Shown: in pieces, positions 8,783 to 16,867 of the stretch | How the letters are laid out: the number at the start of each line of letters is the position of its first letter | Position numbering within the stretch: the stretch's first letter is position 1 | From: a bacterium BMS3Abin14 | Lineage (GTDB): Bacteria; BMS3Abin14 | Assembly (NCBI GenBank): GCA_002897695.1 | Contig: BDTG01000043.1 | Location: forward strand, 112,054 to 176,053 | Direction of reading: 5' to 3' | DNA length: 64,000 nucleotides | Notes under the pieces: generated by a model | The model's database searches: none | What the model was told of the DNA's origin: nothing | What the model saw: only the letters and a program-made list of their open reading frames with translations | Position numbers and translations under genes: made by a program

Positions 8783-10258
8783 ATGCTCTTCGGAAACGTC
8801 CCGCATAAGAGACAGGTCCTTTTTTCCATTGCTCTCTTTTTTATCGCCGCTTTCGTACTGACAGTGAGCGATTATTTGACGGCGCGGAAAACGATAATTA
8901 AGGAATCCGGGGAATACGCAGGGAAAATTGCGAATTACCTCAGCGGTATGCTGCCGATCCGTTCGTTGCCGGACACAGGTGATTTCCTGCCGAGAGAAAG
9001 CCTGCCTGCCTACGGCGAGAAAATCCAGAATGTCATTTTCAGCTTTCATTTGACAAACATCAAGGTCTATTCCCTTGATGGAAAGATCCTTTTCTCCCTG
9101 GATTCCGAAATGATCGGGAAGACCGCAAAAAATCACCAGGCGTTGGACCGGGCCCTTGAGGGGGTTGAGTCGTCCCATGTCGCCACATCATCCTATTACC
9201 AACAGGTCTACGGTCGCGGTTTGAACCATCCCTTGCTGGAAACCTACATTCCCATTCATGAACGAACCACTGGGAAAATTATCGGTGCGTTCGAGATATA
9301 CCAGGATTATCGTCCCATGAGGTCCCATGTCAGAAAGGAAACTCTTCGGTCGAGCATCGCCCATAACATCCTCCTGGTGGTCTTTGTCCTCCTCTTTTTC
9401 GGGTACGGGCGGACCACATCCAGAACAATCGAGAACGAGCGAATTAAAATGATCAATGATCTCGAAGACCGCATTGAAGAAAGGACCTCCGAACTGACGG
9501 TGTCAAAGAAAAAAATCGATGATCTGCTCGAACGGACAGGCCGGATGTACAGGGACCTGAAAATTGCAGACGAATACCAGAAAAATTTTATCGGCCTGGT
9601 CAGTCATGAATTAAAGACTCCCCTCACTGTTATCAAGGGTTACCTTGCCCTGCTTGAGGATGGTGTATTGAAACCCGGGCATCCTGATACCATGGCGGCT
9701 CTGGAGACCAGTCTGGATGAGGTCGGCAATCTCGAGTCAATAGTAAACAACATCATTGAGCTGTCCCAGCTTGACCAGAATGATCAACAGGTTTTCAGGG
9801 AAGAGATCGATGTCAAAGTCCTTCTGGACGATGCGGTCTCATTGGTGGGGAAAGAGATCAGGAACCAGGGAGTCGAGGTACTTATCAACCTTCCACCCGG
9901 GGCCATGGTGATCCATTCCGACCGCATGAAAGTCCTTCAGGTCCTCAACCAGCTGGTCTCAAACGCGGTAAAATTTTCACCGGACGCTGGGAGAATTACT
10001 ATCACAGCCGTTCCCGGCGAAAGCGGGCTGCTGTTTTCCATCAGTGATGATGGCGTTGGGATACCCGAGTCTCAGCTGAAAGATATTTTCAACCGCTTCT
10101 ATCAGGTAGACATCACCACAACGAGGAACTATGAGGGAACAGGTCTGGGGTTGGCCATCGTCCGAAAAATAGCGGAGCTTATGGGCGGCAGAGTCTGGGT
10201 TGACAGCCGGGAAGGGGTCGGCAGCACCTTTTTCTTCGAAGTGCCGGAGATGAAATAA
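8783..10258 (+). CDS. Membrane sensor histidine kinase
   Basis: Two-component sensor of 491 residues from the ATG at 8783 (AAGGA upstream). A first membrane segment near residues 12-31 and a second near 200-220 flank an extracytoplasmic region of about 170 residues. A coiled-coil linker then leads to HisKA with FIGLVSHELKTPLTV (phosphorylated His near residue 275) and a HATPase with NQLVSNAVKFSP, DDGVGIPESQL and GTGLGLAIVRKIAELMGG. No response regulator lies beside it, so it is an orphan in this window. The signal is unknown. It converges on the oxidoreductase gene at 10315. Confidence 0.9.
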   Translation: MLFGNVPHKRQVLFSIALFFIAAFVLTVSDYLTARKTIIKESGEYAGKIANYLSGMLPIRSLPDTGDFLPRESLPAYGEKIQNVIFSFHLTNIKVYSLDGKILFSLDSEMIGKTAKNHQALDRALEGVESSHVATSSYYQQVYGRGLNHPLLETYIPIHERTTGKIIGAFEIYQDYRPMRSHVRKETLRSSIAHNILLVVFVLLFFGYGRTTSRTIENERIKMINDLEDRIEERTSELTVSKKKIDDLLERTGRMYRDLKIADEYQKNFIGLVSHELKTPLTVIKGYLALLEDGVLKPGHPDTMAALETSLDEVGNLESIVNNIIELSQLDQNDQQVFREEIDVKVLLDDAVSLVGKEIRNQGVEVLINLPPGAMVIHSDRMKVLQVLNQLVSNAVKFSPDAGRITITAVPGESGLLFSISDDGVGIPESQLKDIFNRFYQVDITTTRNYEGTGLGLAIVRKIAELMGGRVWVDSREGVGSTFFFEVPEMK

Positions 10259-10314
10259 GAGGAAACGGCCCAGATGGAACCGTTCCCCCCTGAGGTTGAC
10301 TGAGAAAAGGAATC

Positions 10315-12600
10315 TTAAAGGACAGGGCTGTTGTGCATCGCCTTGATGCGTTCCCACCTCCGGTCCACCTCCCGCTGAAATTCCTCGACGATATGCGCGT
10401 TTTCCGGCTTGGTGAGGTGGCGCGTCTTTCCCATGGTCTTGAGCCAATCCATTGTGGGTATCTTGTTTCCCTTATCCTCCGGATTATAGGTGAGGCGGGT
10501 TATCCCGTGCCTGATCTCGTAAAGCGGGAAGAAGCACGAATCCACGGCCTTCTGGATGATACTCACGGAATCTCTCTCCACCGTCCTCCAGCCCAGAGGG
10601 CAGATGGAAAGTATCTTGGCGAAAACGAACCCTTCCTCTCCGGCCACCTTCTGGGCTATGGCGGCTTTACGCACCATGTCCCTCGGCTGGGATTCAACGG
10701 CGGTGAACACATAGGGCATGTGGCACCCGGCCATTATCTGCACCGTGTCCTTGTGGTGGAAGGATTTGCCCTTCTCCGCCGGCCCCACGTTGGATGTGGA
10801 AGTGCGGTGTCCCAGGGGCGTCGTGAAGGACAACTGGGCGCCGGTATTCATGTATCCCTCGTTATCATACTCGAGGAGGATCATCCTGTGTCCACGGAGT
10901 GCGGTCCCTATGCTCGGACCCTGCCCGATGTCGTGCCCACCGTCACCGGTAACCATGATGAAGGTAAAGTCCTCATCCCCCGGCAGTTCTCCCCTCTCTA
11001 CCCTGGTGTGGTAGGCCTCCACCAGCCCGCTCATGGTTGGGGCCCCGTTCTGGAAGAGGTTGTGAATATACGTCACCCGGTGGGAGCTGTAGGGATAACC
11101 GGTGGTAACGACCATCCCGCATCCTGTGGCAAAAAGAACCACCACGTTTCCCTCGATTCCTTTAAGGAAAATGTTCAGATTGGGAAAGATTCCGCATCCG
11201 GGGCAGGCGCCGTGCCCCGGGAGTATCCTCTTGGGCTTGGCGGCAAGCTTTCTCTTGTTGAAGCCTTTCAGCAATACCCCTTCGTCCGTCTCCTCCAGGC
11301 GGAAGATCCCCGGGGATGTCCTTTCCTTTGTCAACGGATCGAGCACCCTCTCCATGGGGGATTCGGGATCGCCGGGATTTGCCCCATGATACTCGAAAGG
11401 GACCTGGACCTTCCCGGTCTTTGCGGTCTCAAGGGCCTCTCCAAGCATCTCAACAGCATCCTCGATGTAGAAGTCCCTGCCTCCCAGTCCATAAATCCTC
11501 GATATTACGCGTGTTTTATTGGCAGGATCGTCCTTGAGGGCGGCCTTGACCTCCATGGCCATGTTTCCGTTCCAGGCCCCGTAGCTGTCGGCCCTGTCAC
11601 CAACCAGGAGGCCCTTTGTCCCGGAGAAAAGCCGGATTACCTCCTCCCTGGGAAATGGCCTGATCACGTTGGGAGCGACAATGCCGACTTTTTTGCCCTC
11701 GGCACGAAGCATGTCGACAGCGATTTTGGCAGTGTCGTAGGCCGAGTTCAGGACAAACAGGGCAGCGTCCGCGTCCTCCATCTGGTAGGTATTCATGAGC
11801 GAATAGGTGCGCCCGGACATGGCTCCGTACTCCTGGAACATTCCGGGAAGCGCCTTGTATGCGGCCTCCATGGCCATGGATTGCTGTTTCTTGTTGTTTA
11901 TGAGGTCGGGTTCATTCATATAGGGCCCGATGGTAACCGGGTTGTTCGGGTCAAGAGCGTGATTTTCCTGGACTTTCGTCCCGAGCCAGTCCCGGACGAC
12001 CTGAGGATCCTCGAAATAGTGGACACGCCTCTTCTGGTGGCTGGTGAAGAAGCCGTCGTAGGCGACCATGACAGGAAGCCTCACATCGGGAAGTTCCCCA
12101 AGCTTGACCGCCACGATGTCCAGGTCATAGACCATCTGGGGATCTTTAGCCAGAAGGATGATCCAGCCCGTGTTCAGGGCCATCATGATGTCGCTGTGGT
12201 CGCCCTTGATATTCAGAGGCCCGGAAACCGAGCGGGTAGCGACATTCAGGACCATCGGGTACCGGCATCCGGATTGGACCGGAAGCTGTTCCATGGAAAA
12301 GAGAAGGCCGTTGGCGGAGGTGGCGTTGAAAACGCGTGCACCGCCGGCTGTCGCCCCGAAACAGATACCCGCTGCGCCATGCTCTCCGTCTCCCGGGATC
12401 ATGGTGATATTGTGCTTGCCCTCCGCCTTCATGGCGTCCAGGGCTTCGGCAACCTGGGTGGACGGGGTAATGGGATAGTAGCCCATAATCGTGAAATCGA
12501 TATGCTGGGCGGCAATGGCGCCTATGTGGTTGCCATCCTGGAGGTCCACTTTCTGAGGGTATGGTGTTGTGGTTTTACCGGCTTTTTTTGCTGTGCTCAT
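10315..12600 (-). CDS. 2-oxoacid:ferredoxin oxidoreductase, fused alpha and beta subunits
   Basis: Catalytic part of a pyruvate-type 2-oxoacid:ferredoxin oxidoreductase, which converts a 2-oxoacid and CoA to acyl-CoA, CO2 and reduced ferredoxin. Of 761 residues, about 1-390 are the alpha (pyrimidine-binding and domain II) part with YYPITPSTQVAEAL and FNATSANGLLFSMEQL. About 430-761 are the beta TPP part with GHGACPGCGIFPNL, FATGCGMVV and the TPP motif GDGGHDIGQG...DNEGYMNTG. Cysteines of a 4Fe-4S site are visible. The ATG overlaps the stop of the gamma-delta gene (ATGA), so translation is coupled. The actual substrate (pyruvate, 2-oxoisovalerate or another) cannot be fixed from the sequence. 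Confidence 0.88.
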   Translation of the reverse strand: MSTAKKAGKTTTPYPQKVDLQDGNHIGAIAAQHIDFTIMGYYPITPSTQVAEALDAMKAEGKHNITMIPGDGEHGAAGICFGATAGGARVFNATSANGLLFSMEQLPVQSGCRYPMVLNVATRSVSGPLNIKGDHSDIMMALNTGWIILLAKDPQMVYDLDIVAVKLGELPDVRLPVMVAYDGFFTSHQKRRVHYFEDPQVVRDWLGTKVQENHALDPNNPVTIGPYMNEPDLINNKKQQSMAMEAAYKALPGMFQEYGAMSGRTYSLMNTYQMEDADAALFVLNSAYDTAKIAVDMLRAEGKKVGIVAPNVIRPFPREEVIRLFSGTKGLLVGDRADSYGAWNGNMAMEVKAALKDDPANKTRVISRIYGLGGRDFYIEDAVEMLGEALETAKTGKVQVPFEYHGANPGDPESPMERVLDPLTKERTSPGIFRLEETDEGVLLKGFNKRKLAAKPKRILPGHGACPGCGIFPNLNIFLKGIEGNVVVLFATGCGMVVTTGYPYSSHRVTYIHNLFQNGAPTMSGLVEAYHTRVERGELPGDEDFTFIMVTGDGGHDIGQGPSIGTALRGHRMILLEYDNEGYMNTGAQLSFTTPLGHRTSTSNVGPAEKGKSFHHKDTVQIMAGCHMPYVFTAVESQPRDMVRKAAIAQKVAGEEGFVFAKILSICPLGWRTVERDSVSIIQKAVDSCFFPLYEIRHGITRLTYNPEDKGNKIPTMDWLKTMGKTRHLTKPENAHIVEEFQREVDRRWERIKAMHNSPVL

Positions 12601-13598
12601 AGCACCCTCCTGAGATCTGCTCTGATGCTCTTGACGTCAACGCCGGACTCCTCTTCCGCGGTCAGCGCTTCCACGGGACAGATCTCCACGCATCGCAGAC
12701 ATCCCTTGCAGTATTGGTAGTCAACTCCGAGCATGAAGGCGGTCTCACGCCCCTTTTCATCCTTTCCCATCTCGAAAACCATACAGTAATCAGGACAGGT
12801 AATGTCACAGTCGCCGCAGTGAATGCATTTGTCCTCATGCCAGAGGGGGAAATATCCCACGCGGGAGGCGTGATTGTTTTTGAGGATCGTATTCCCGGGG
12901 TTGGTGATTACCCCGCCCATCGGTTCCGTCAGGTAGCCAAGAGCCGGCTGGGGCCTGTGGCTTTCAAGGGCGGGGAACTTTTCAATCGAGGAAAAATCCT
13001 GCGTTTCAATGTCACTGTAACCCCTGTCGAAAGCCCTCATGTTTCCATCGATCAGATGTGGATAACGTTTGCCTATCTTGTCCTTGATGATGTTTTTAAT
13101 CGCCTCCGGATCGATGAATCCGGAGGCCCTGCTGATGGCCCCCAGCATGGCCGTGTTAAGGGGGACTTTCTCCTCCATGGAGATCTTCATGGCATCCACA
13201 CAGAATACCTTGCAGCCGGTTATTTCCATGAGGGTCATGGCATCCTCAGGGGATCGCGTGGTGTTGATAACCACAACCCCGCCCCTGGAAAAGCCCTGTG
13301 TTATGGGGACGGATCCAATGAGCTGTTCCGTGAAAACGGCCAGAAGGTGGGGCTCCTCTACGGGGGAATTGTTTGTAATGGCCTTATCGCCGGCGCACAA
13401 CCTGACAAATGCCTTCACCGGCGTGCCTTTCTTCTCGGATCCATAACTGGAGAAGTTGACCGCGTTCAACCCCATTTCGATTATTAAGGCCTCGGTGAGG
13501 ATCTGCCCTGCAAGGTTGGCCCCCATTCCCCCGATGCTCTCCATGCGGATCTCGTAGTAACCCAGTTCATTGGTAATGGGTATCCTGGTTTCCGACAT
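12597..13598 (-). CDS. 2-oxoacid:ferredoxin oxidoreductase, fused gamma and delta (ferredoxin) subunits
   Basis: A 333-residue partner of the alpha-beta gene. Residues of about 10-200 form the gamma domain (RMESIGGMGANLAGQILTEA; SSYGSEKKGTPVKAFVRL). The C-terminal part is a two-cluster ferredoxin with CIHCGDCDITCPDYC near residue 263 and YCKGCLRCVEICPVEA near residue 302. The start at 13598 is preceded by AAAGGAGAG; the open frame that continues upstream crosses the tRNA-Leu gene and is not used. With the adjacent alpha-beta fusion it makes a two-gene enzyme instead of the usual three or four. Confidence 0.88.
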   Translation of the reverse strand: MSETRIPITNELGYYEIRMESIGGMGANLAGQILTEALIIEMGLNAVNFSSYGSEKKGTPVKAFVRLCAGDKAITNNSPVEEPHLLAVFTEQLIGSVPITQGFSRGGVVVINTTRSPEDAMTLMEITGCKVFCVDAMKISMEEKVPLNTAMLGAISRASGFIDPEAIKNIIKDKIGKRYPHLIDGNMRAFDRGYSDIETQDFSSIEKFPALESHRPQPALGYLTEPMGGVITNPGNTILKNNHASRVGYFPLWHEDKCIHCGDCDITCPDYCMVFEMGKDEKGRETAFMLGVDYQYCKGCLRCVEICPVEALTAEEESGVDVKSIRADLRRVL

Positions 13599-13736
13599 TC
13601 CCTGCTCTCCTTTCCTGCGGTACTGCCATATCCGTTTGTAATCAATAAAGTAAAGAAAGGGGAGAAGACCTCCCCTTTTAATCTCATCCTGCAACCCGAT
13701 ACTTATAATGGATGCGATTGACCTGTCAAGATGAAA

Positions 13737-13823
13737 TGGTGGGGAAGGAGGGAATCGAACCCTCACGCCGTTACCGGCCCGGGATTTTAAGTCCCGTGCG
13801 TCTACCATTTCCGCCACTCCCCC
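13737..13823 (-). tRNA. tRNA-Leu (UAA)
   Basis: A complete leucine tRNA reads leftward. The 5' acceptor strand GGGGGAG pairs with CTTCCCC, followed by discriminator A and an encoded CCA. The anticodon arm has five-base arms around CTTAAAA, giving anticodon TAA. A long variable arm (class II, CCGGTAACGG-type) and the T-arm GAGGG-TTCGATT-CCCTC are visible. It lies just upstream of the gamma-delta oxidoreductase gene. Confidence 0.95.
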
Positions 13824-14045
13824 ATAAGATAACCAATTCAACGGGTTATTTATCTGTTGCTGATGTATAACTTAAAGTTTTTGTGCACAATTCACTCTGT
13901 CCTGCCTGCCTTGTCTGCCCCGTCTGCCCGCCGAAGCTTCATGCGAAGGTGGGAGCTAAGCCGAAGGGAGCAAGTGAAGCGTGTCCAAGGGTGGTGCATC
14001 AGCTTGTTGTCAGCGGCAAACATTCTAGCAGGAATCGGATGCAGG

Positions 14046-14963
14046 TCAATACTGCCCTTTCGCGTAGATTGTCCTGTTATCCCCCTCCGGCCGCGTCTTG
14101 AACCGCTTGTAGCTCCAGAGGTACTGTCCGGGATCCTCCCGGACACAGCTTTCCACCGCCCTGTTCAGGGCAGCTGCCGATATCTCCGGGTCATCACTTT
14201 TTATCTCCTCAGGGACAGTTCGAATGAAAACATCGTATCCCCCACCTCGGGGCAGCCTCAGTGCGAAGTTTGCAAGCACCTCGGCTCCTGATCTCCTGGC
14301 CAGCCTTGAGGCAAGGAGCATGGTGCTCGCCTGGACCCCAAAGAACGGGGCGAAGACACTTCCTTCTCGCCCCGGATCCTGATCAGGCAGGATAGCGACG
14401 AGTTCCCCGCGCTGGAGGGCGCGGAACAGGGAACGAATGCCGGCAGGCGTTGTGGGAACGAGCCGGGCACCCTCGAGTTGGCGCCCGGACAGAACAAAAC
14501 CCTGGAGAGAGGGCATCCGGAGGGGCCTGAAAAGAGCGGTAATCGGATAGTTCAGGGCAAGATAGTGGGACAGAAACTCCCAGGATCCAAGGTGCGGCAC
14601 GAGCAGGATCACTCCTTTTCCTGTTTTGAATGCCGATTCGAGGATCTCCCCTCCGTTTACCTGCTGCACAAATTTACCGGAGTCGGGTCTCCTGCGGCCC
14701 CAGAAAACGGCAAGCTCCATGAACCCCTTGCAGGTCTCCTTCAGGCTGCCTTGCTCCAGTTCTCTGAATCGGTCTGCATCAATCCCGGGGAAGCACACAT
14801 TCAGGTTCGAGCGGGTGATCCACCTCGGTTCGTTGGGAAAAGAGGCCAGTATTAACCCGATGCCAGAGCCTATTCCGTGCAGGACACGGAGCGGCAGCAC
14901 GGACCCGGCTTTCAGAAAAAGGATGATGAATCTGGATAAAAGGGTATGCACCTTTCCCGTCAA
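14046..14963 (-). CDS. LpxL/HtrB-family lysophospholipid acyltransferase
   Basis: Predicted lipid A late acyltransferase at the inner membrane, 305 residues. An N-terminal hydrophobic helix (SRFIILFLKAGSVLPL) precedes the catalytic domain. The H-x4-E active motif is in LLVPHLGSWEFLSHYLAL and the second block is VAILPDQDPGREGSVFAPFF. The start is TTG at 14963 overlapping the stop of pckA (TTGA); GTG four codons in is an alternative. Its presence supports a Gram-negative with lipid A. The acyl donor and position are not deducible. Confidence 0.85.
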   Translation of the reverse strand: MTGKVHTLLSRFIILFLKAGSVLPLRVLHGIGSGIGLILASFPNEPRWITRSNLNVCFPGIDADRFRELEQGSLKETCKGFMELAVFWGRRRPDSGKFVQQVNGGEILESAFKTGKGVILLVPHLGSWEFLSHYLALNYPITALFRPLRMPSLQGFVLSGRQLEGARLVPTTPAGIRSLFRALQRGELVAILPDQDPGREGSVFAPFFGVQASTMLLASRLARRSGAEVLANFALRLPRGGGYDVFIRTVPEEIKSDDPEISAAALNRAVESCVREDPGQYLWSYKRFKTRPEGDNRTIYAKGQY

Positions 14964-16564
14964 TCTATGTGCGGTCCAGCCGCCTTGACCTCCGGAATGA
15001 GATTGGCATCGAATTCCTTGAAGTTTTCGACGAACAGGCCGGCCAGTTCTCTGGCTTTAGCGTCGTATGCTCCCTTATCAGCCCAGCTCTCCCGGGGATC
15101 GAGGATCTTTGTCGGGACTCCCTCACACAGTGTCGGGACGTCGAAACCGAAGACAGGGTCACGACGCATGGGGACATCGTCCAGTTTCCCCTCGAGGGCG
15201 GCGTTGAGAAGGGCGCGGGTGTGCAAAATGGATATCCTCTCCCCCACGCCATACGGCCCACCTATCCATCCTGTATTGACCAGCCAGCACTTCGAGCCGT
15301 GACGGGTTATCTTGTCTCTCAGGAGCTCAGCGTAGACGGATGGAGGAAGAGCCATGAAGGGCGCGCCAAAACAGGCGCTGAACGTTGCCTCCGGCTCGGC
15401 CCCCATTCCGGCGACAGTTCCGCTGACCACGGCGGTGTATCCGGAAAGGAAATAGTATTTGGCCTGCATGGGTGATAGACGGGCGATGGGCGGCATGATC
15501 CCGAAGGCATCGGCGGTCAGCATGACGACATTCCTGGGGTGCCCCGCGACACCCGGGACAATGGAATTGGGAATCCGATCTATATTGTAGGCGGCCCTTG
15601 TATTTTCCGTAAGGGTATTATCGTCAAGATTGACCCTGTGGGTTTTTCCGTCGAGGGTGACGTTCTCAAGGATGGTCCCGAACTTCCTGGTAGCCTCGTA
15701 TATGGCGGGCTCGGCCTCCCTGGACAGGCGGATGACCTTGGCGTAGCACCCTCCTTCAAAGTTGAAAATGCCCTCATCGCTCCAGCCGTGCTCATCATCG
15801 CCGATAAGATTCCTGTTGGGGTCCGACGAGAGGGTTGTTTTTCCGGTCCCTGACAGCCCGAAAAAGACGGCAGCATCACCGTCTTTTCCGACATTGGCGC
15901 TGCAGTGCATGGAGAGGACTTTTTTCTGAGGCAAAAGGTAGTTCAGGATCGTGAATATGGATTTTTTCATCTCCCCGGCATAACTCGTCCCACCAATGAG
16001 GACCAGTTTTCTGGCAAAATTGACGATGATGAACGCTTCGGAGTTGGTACCGTCAATTTCGGGAACCGCGTGGAATTTGGGCATGTGGATGACTGTAAAC
16101 TCCGGGATGAAGCCCTTGAGTTTTTCCCGATCGGCTATCTGGACGAACATGTTCCGCGCAAAGAGGCTCAGCCATGCCTTTTCGGTGATAATCCTGATGG
16201 GAATGCTGTAGCGTGGGTCCGTTCCTGCGTGACAGTCCTGAATAAAGAGATCCTCGCCCTGAAGGTATCCCAGAAGCCTGTGGTATAGAGCCTGGAAACG
16301 TTCAGGTTCGAAAGGGCGGTTAGCCTTGCCCCACCAGATCATGTCCTGGCTGGACGGTTCTCTTACGAGGAACTTGTCGTTGGCTGCCCTGCCCGTGTAA
16401 TGTCCCGTCCTGACCAGCAGCGGCCCCATGTGTCCCAGAAGACCTTCACGCCTTCTGATGGCCTCCTCGTAAAGAACGGGGGTTGAGGACGTCCAGAAGA
16501 CATTCCCGACATTCCTGATCCCATGTTCTTCGATGGGATAATATCCGTGATCCATTCCTTCCAT
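14960..16564 (-). CDS. pckA: Phosphoenolpyruvate carboxykinase (ATP)
   Basis: Cytoplasmic enzyme interconverting oxaloacetate plus ATP and phosphoenolpyruvate plus CO2 plus ADP, central to gluconeogenesis. The 534-residue length is typical of the ATP-dependent type. The P-loop (kinase-1a) FFGLSGTGKTTLSSDP, the metal-binding IGDDEHGWSDEGIFNFEGG and the earlier GGTSYAGEMKKS are present. The start at 16564 has a strong GAGGAGGAA upstream. The acyltransferase gene overlaps its 3' end by four bases. Confidence 0.96.
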   Translation of the reverse strand: MEGMDHGYYPIEEHGIRNVGNVFWTSSTPVLYEEAIRRREGLLGHMGPLLVRTGHYTGRAANDKFLVREPSSQDMIWWGKANRPFEPERFQALYHRLLGYLQGEDLFIQDCHAGTDPRYSIPIRIITEKAWLSLFARNMFVQIADREKLKGFIPEFTVIHMPKFHAVPEIDGTNSEAFIIVNFARKLVLIGGTSYAGEMKKSIFTILNYLLPQKKVLSMHCSANVGKDGDAAVFFGLSGTGKTTLSSDPNRNLIGDDEHGWSDEGIFNFEGGCYAKVIRLSREAEPAIYEATRKFGTILENVTLDGKTHRVNLDDNTLTENTRAAYNIDRIPNSIVPGVAGHPRNVVMLTADAFGIMPPIARLSPMQAKYYFLSGYTAVVSGTVAGMGAEPEATFSACFGAPFMALPPSVYAELLRDKITRHGSKCWLVNTGWIGGPYGVGERISILHTRALLNAALEGKLDDVPMRRDPVFGFDVPTLCEGVPTKILDPRESWADKGAYDAKARELAGLFVENFKEFDANLIPEVKAAGPHID

Positions 16565-16867
16565 GCAAGTTCCTCCTCTTCTGCAGAAAATAAAGGTTCA
16601 TTCAGCTAAACTGCAAGTATTTTAGCAGATTTACCGTATAACCACCATATCCCTCGAGGATCATGGATCATGTGCCTGCGCACTCTTCCTTCCCCTTGCC
16701 CAAAGAAGAACCATTATGTATACCCTTGATATAGTCGCAAAAGATCCATTGATGGCTGCTTGTGAAGTCATCATCCATAGGTAGGGTCCTGGAAAGTCCA
16801 GCTGTGTAGGTGAGATGCATTGTTTTTCAGGAAAGATCCTGTGCGAGGCGGCTAAAGGGAGAGAACG
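16565..16867. other. Intergenic gap between pckA and chemoreceptor-like gene
   Basis: About 300 bases between the divergent pckA and GAF/MCP genes. It should hold both promoters, but no convincing -35/-10 pair, sigma-54 site, hairpin or repeat could be picked out by eye. Confidence 0.4.

Noticed and set aside
10260-10290. Weak hairpin between the convergent sensor kinase and oxidoreductase genes
   Set aside because: Arms GGAA(A)CGG/CCGTTCC need a bulge and no T-tract follows, so I do not call a terminator.
10333-12720. Long open frame (795 codons) on the plus strand opposite the oxidoreductase gene
   Set aside because: It is antisense to a strongly conserved gene, lacks any family motif and arises from GC-rich codon positions.
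13839-14045. Possible small gene between tRNA-Leu and the acyltransferase
   Set aside because: Short frames only, with Cys/Pro-rich low-complexity translation (CCTGCC and CTGCCC words) and no ribosome site.
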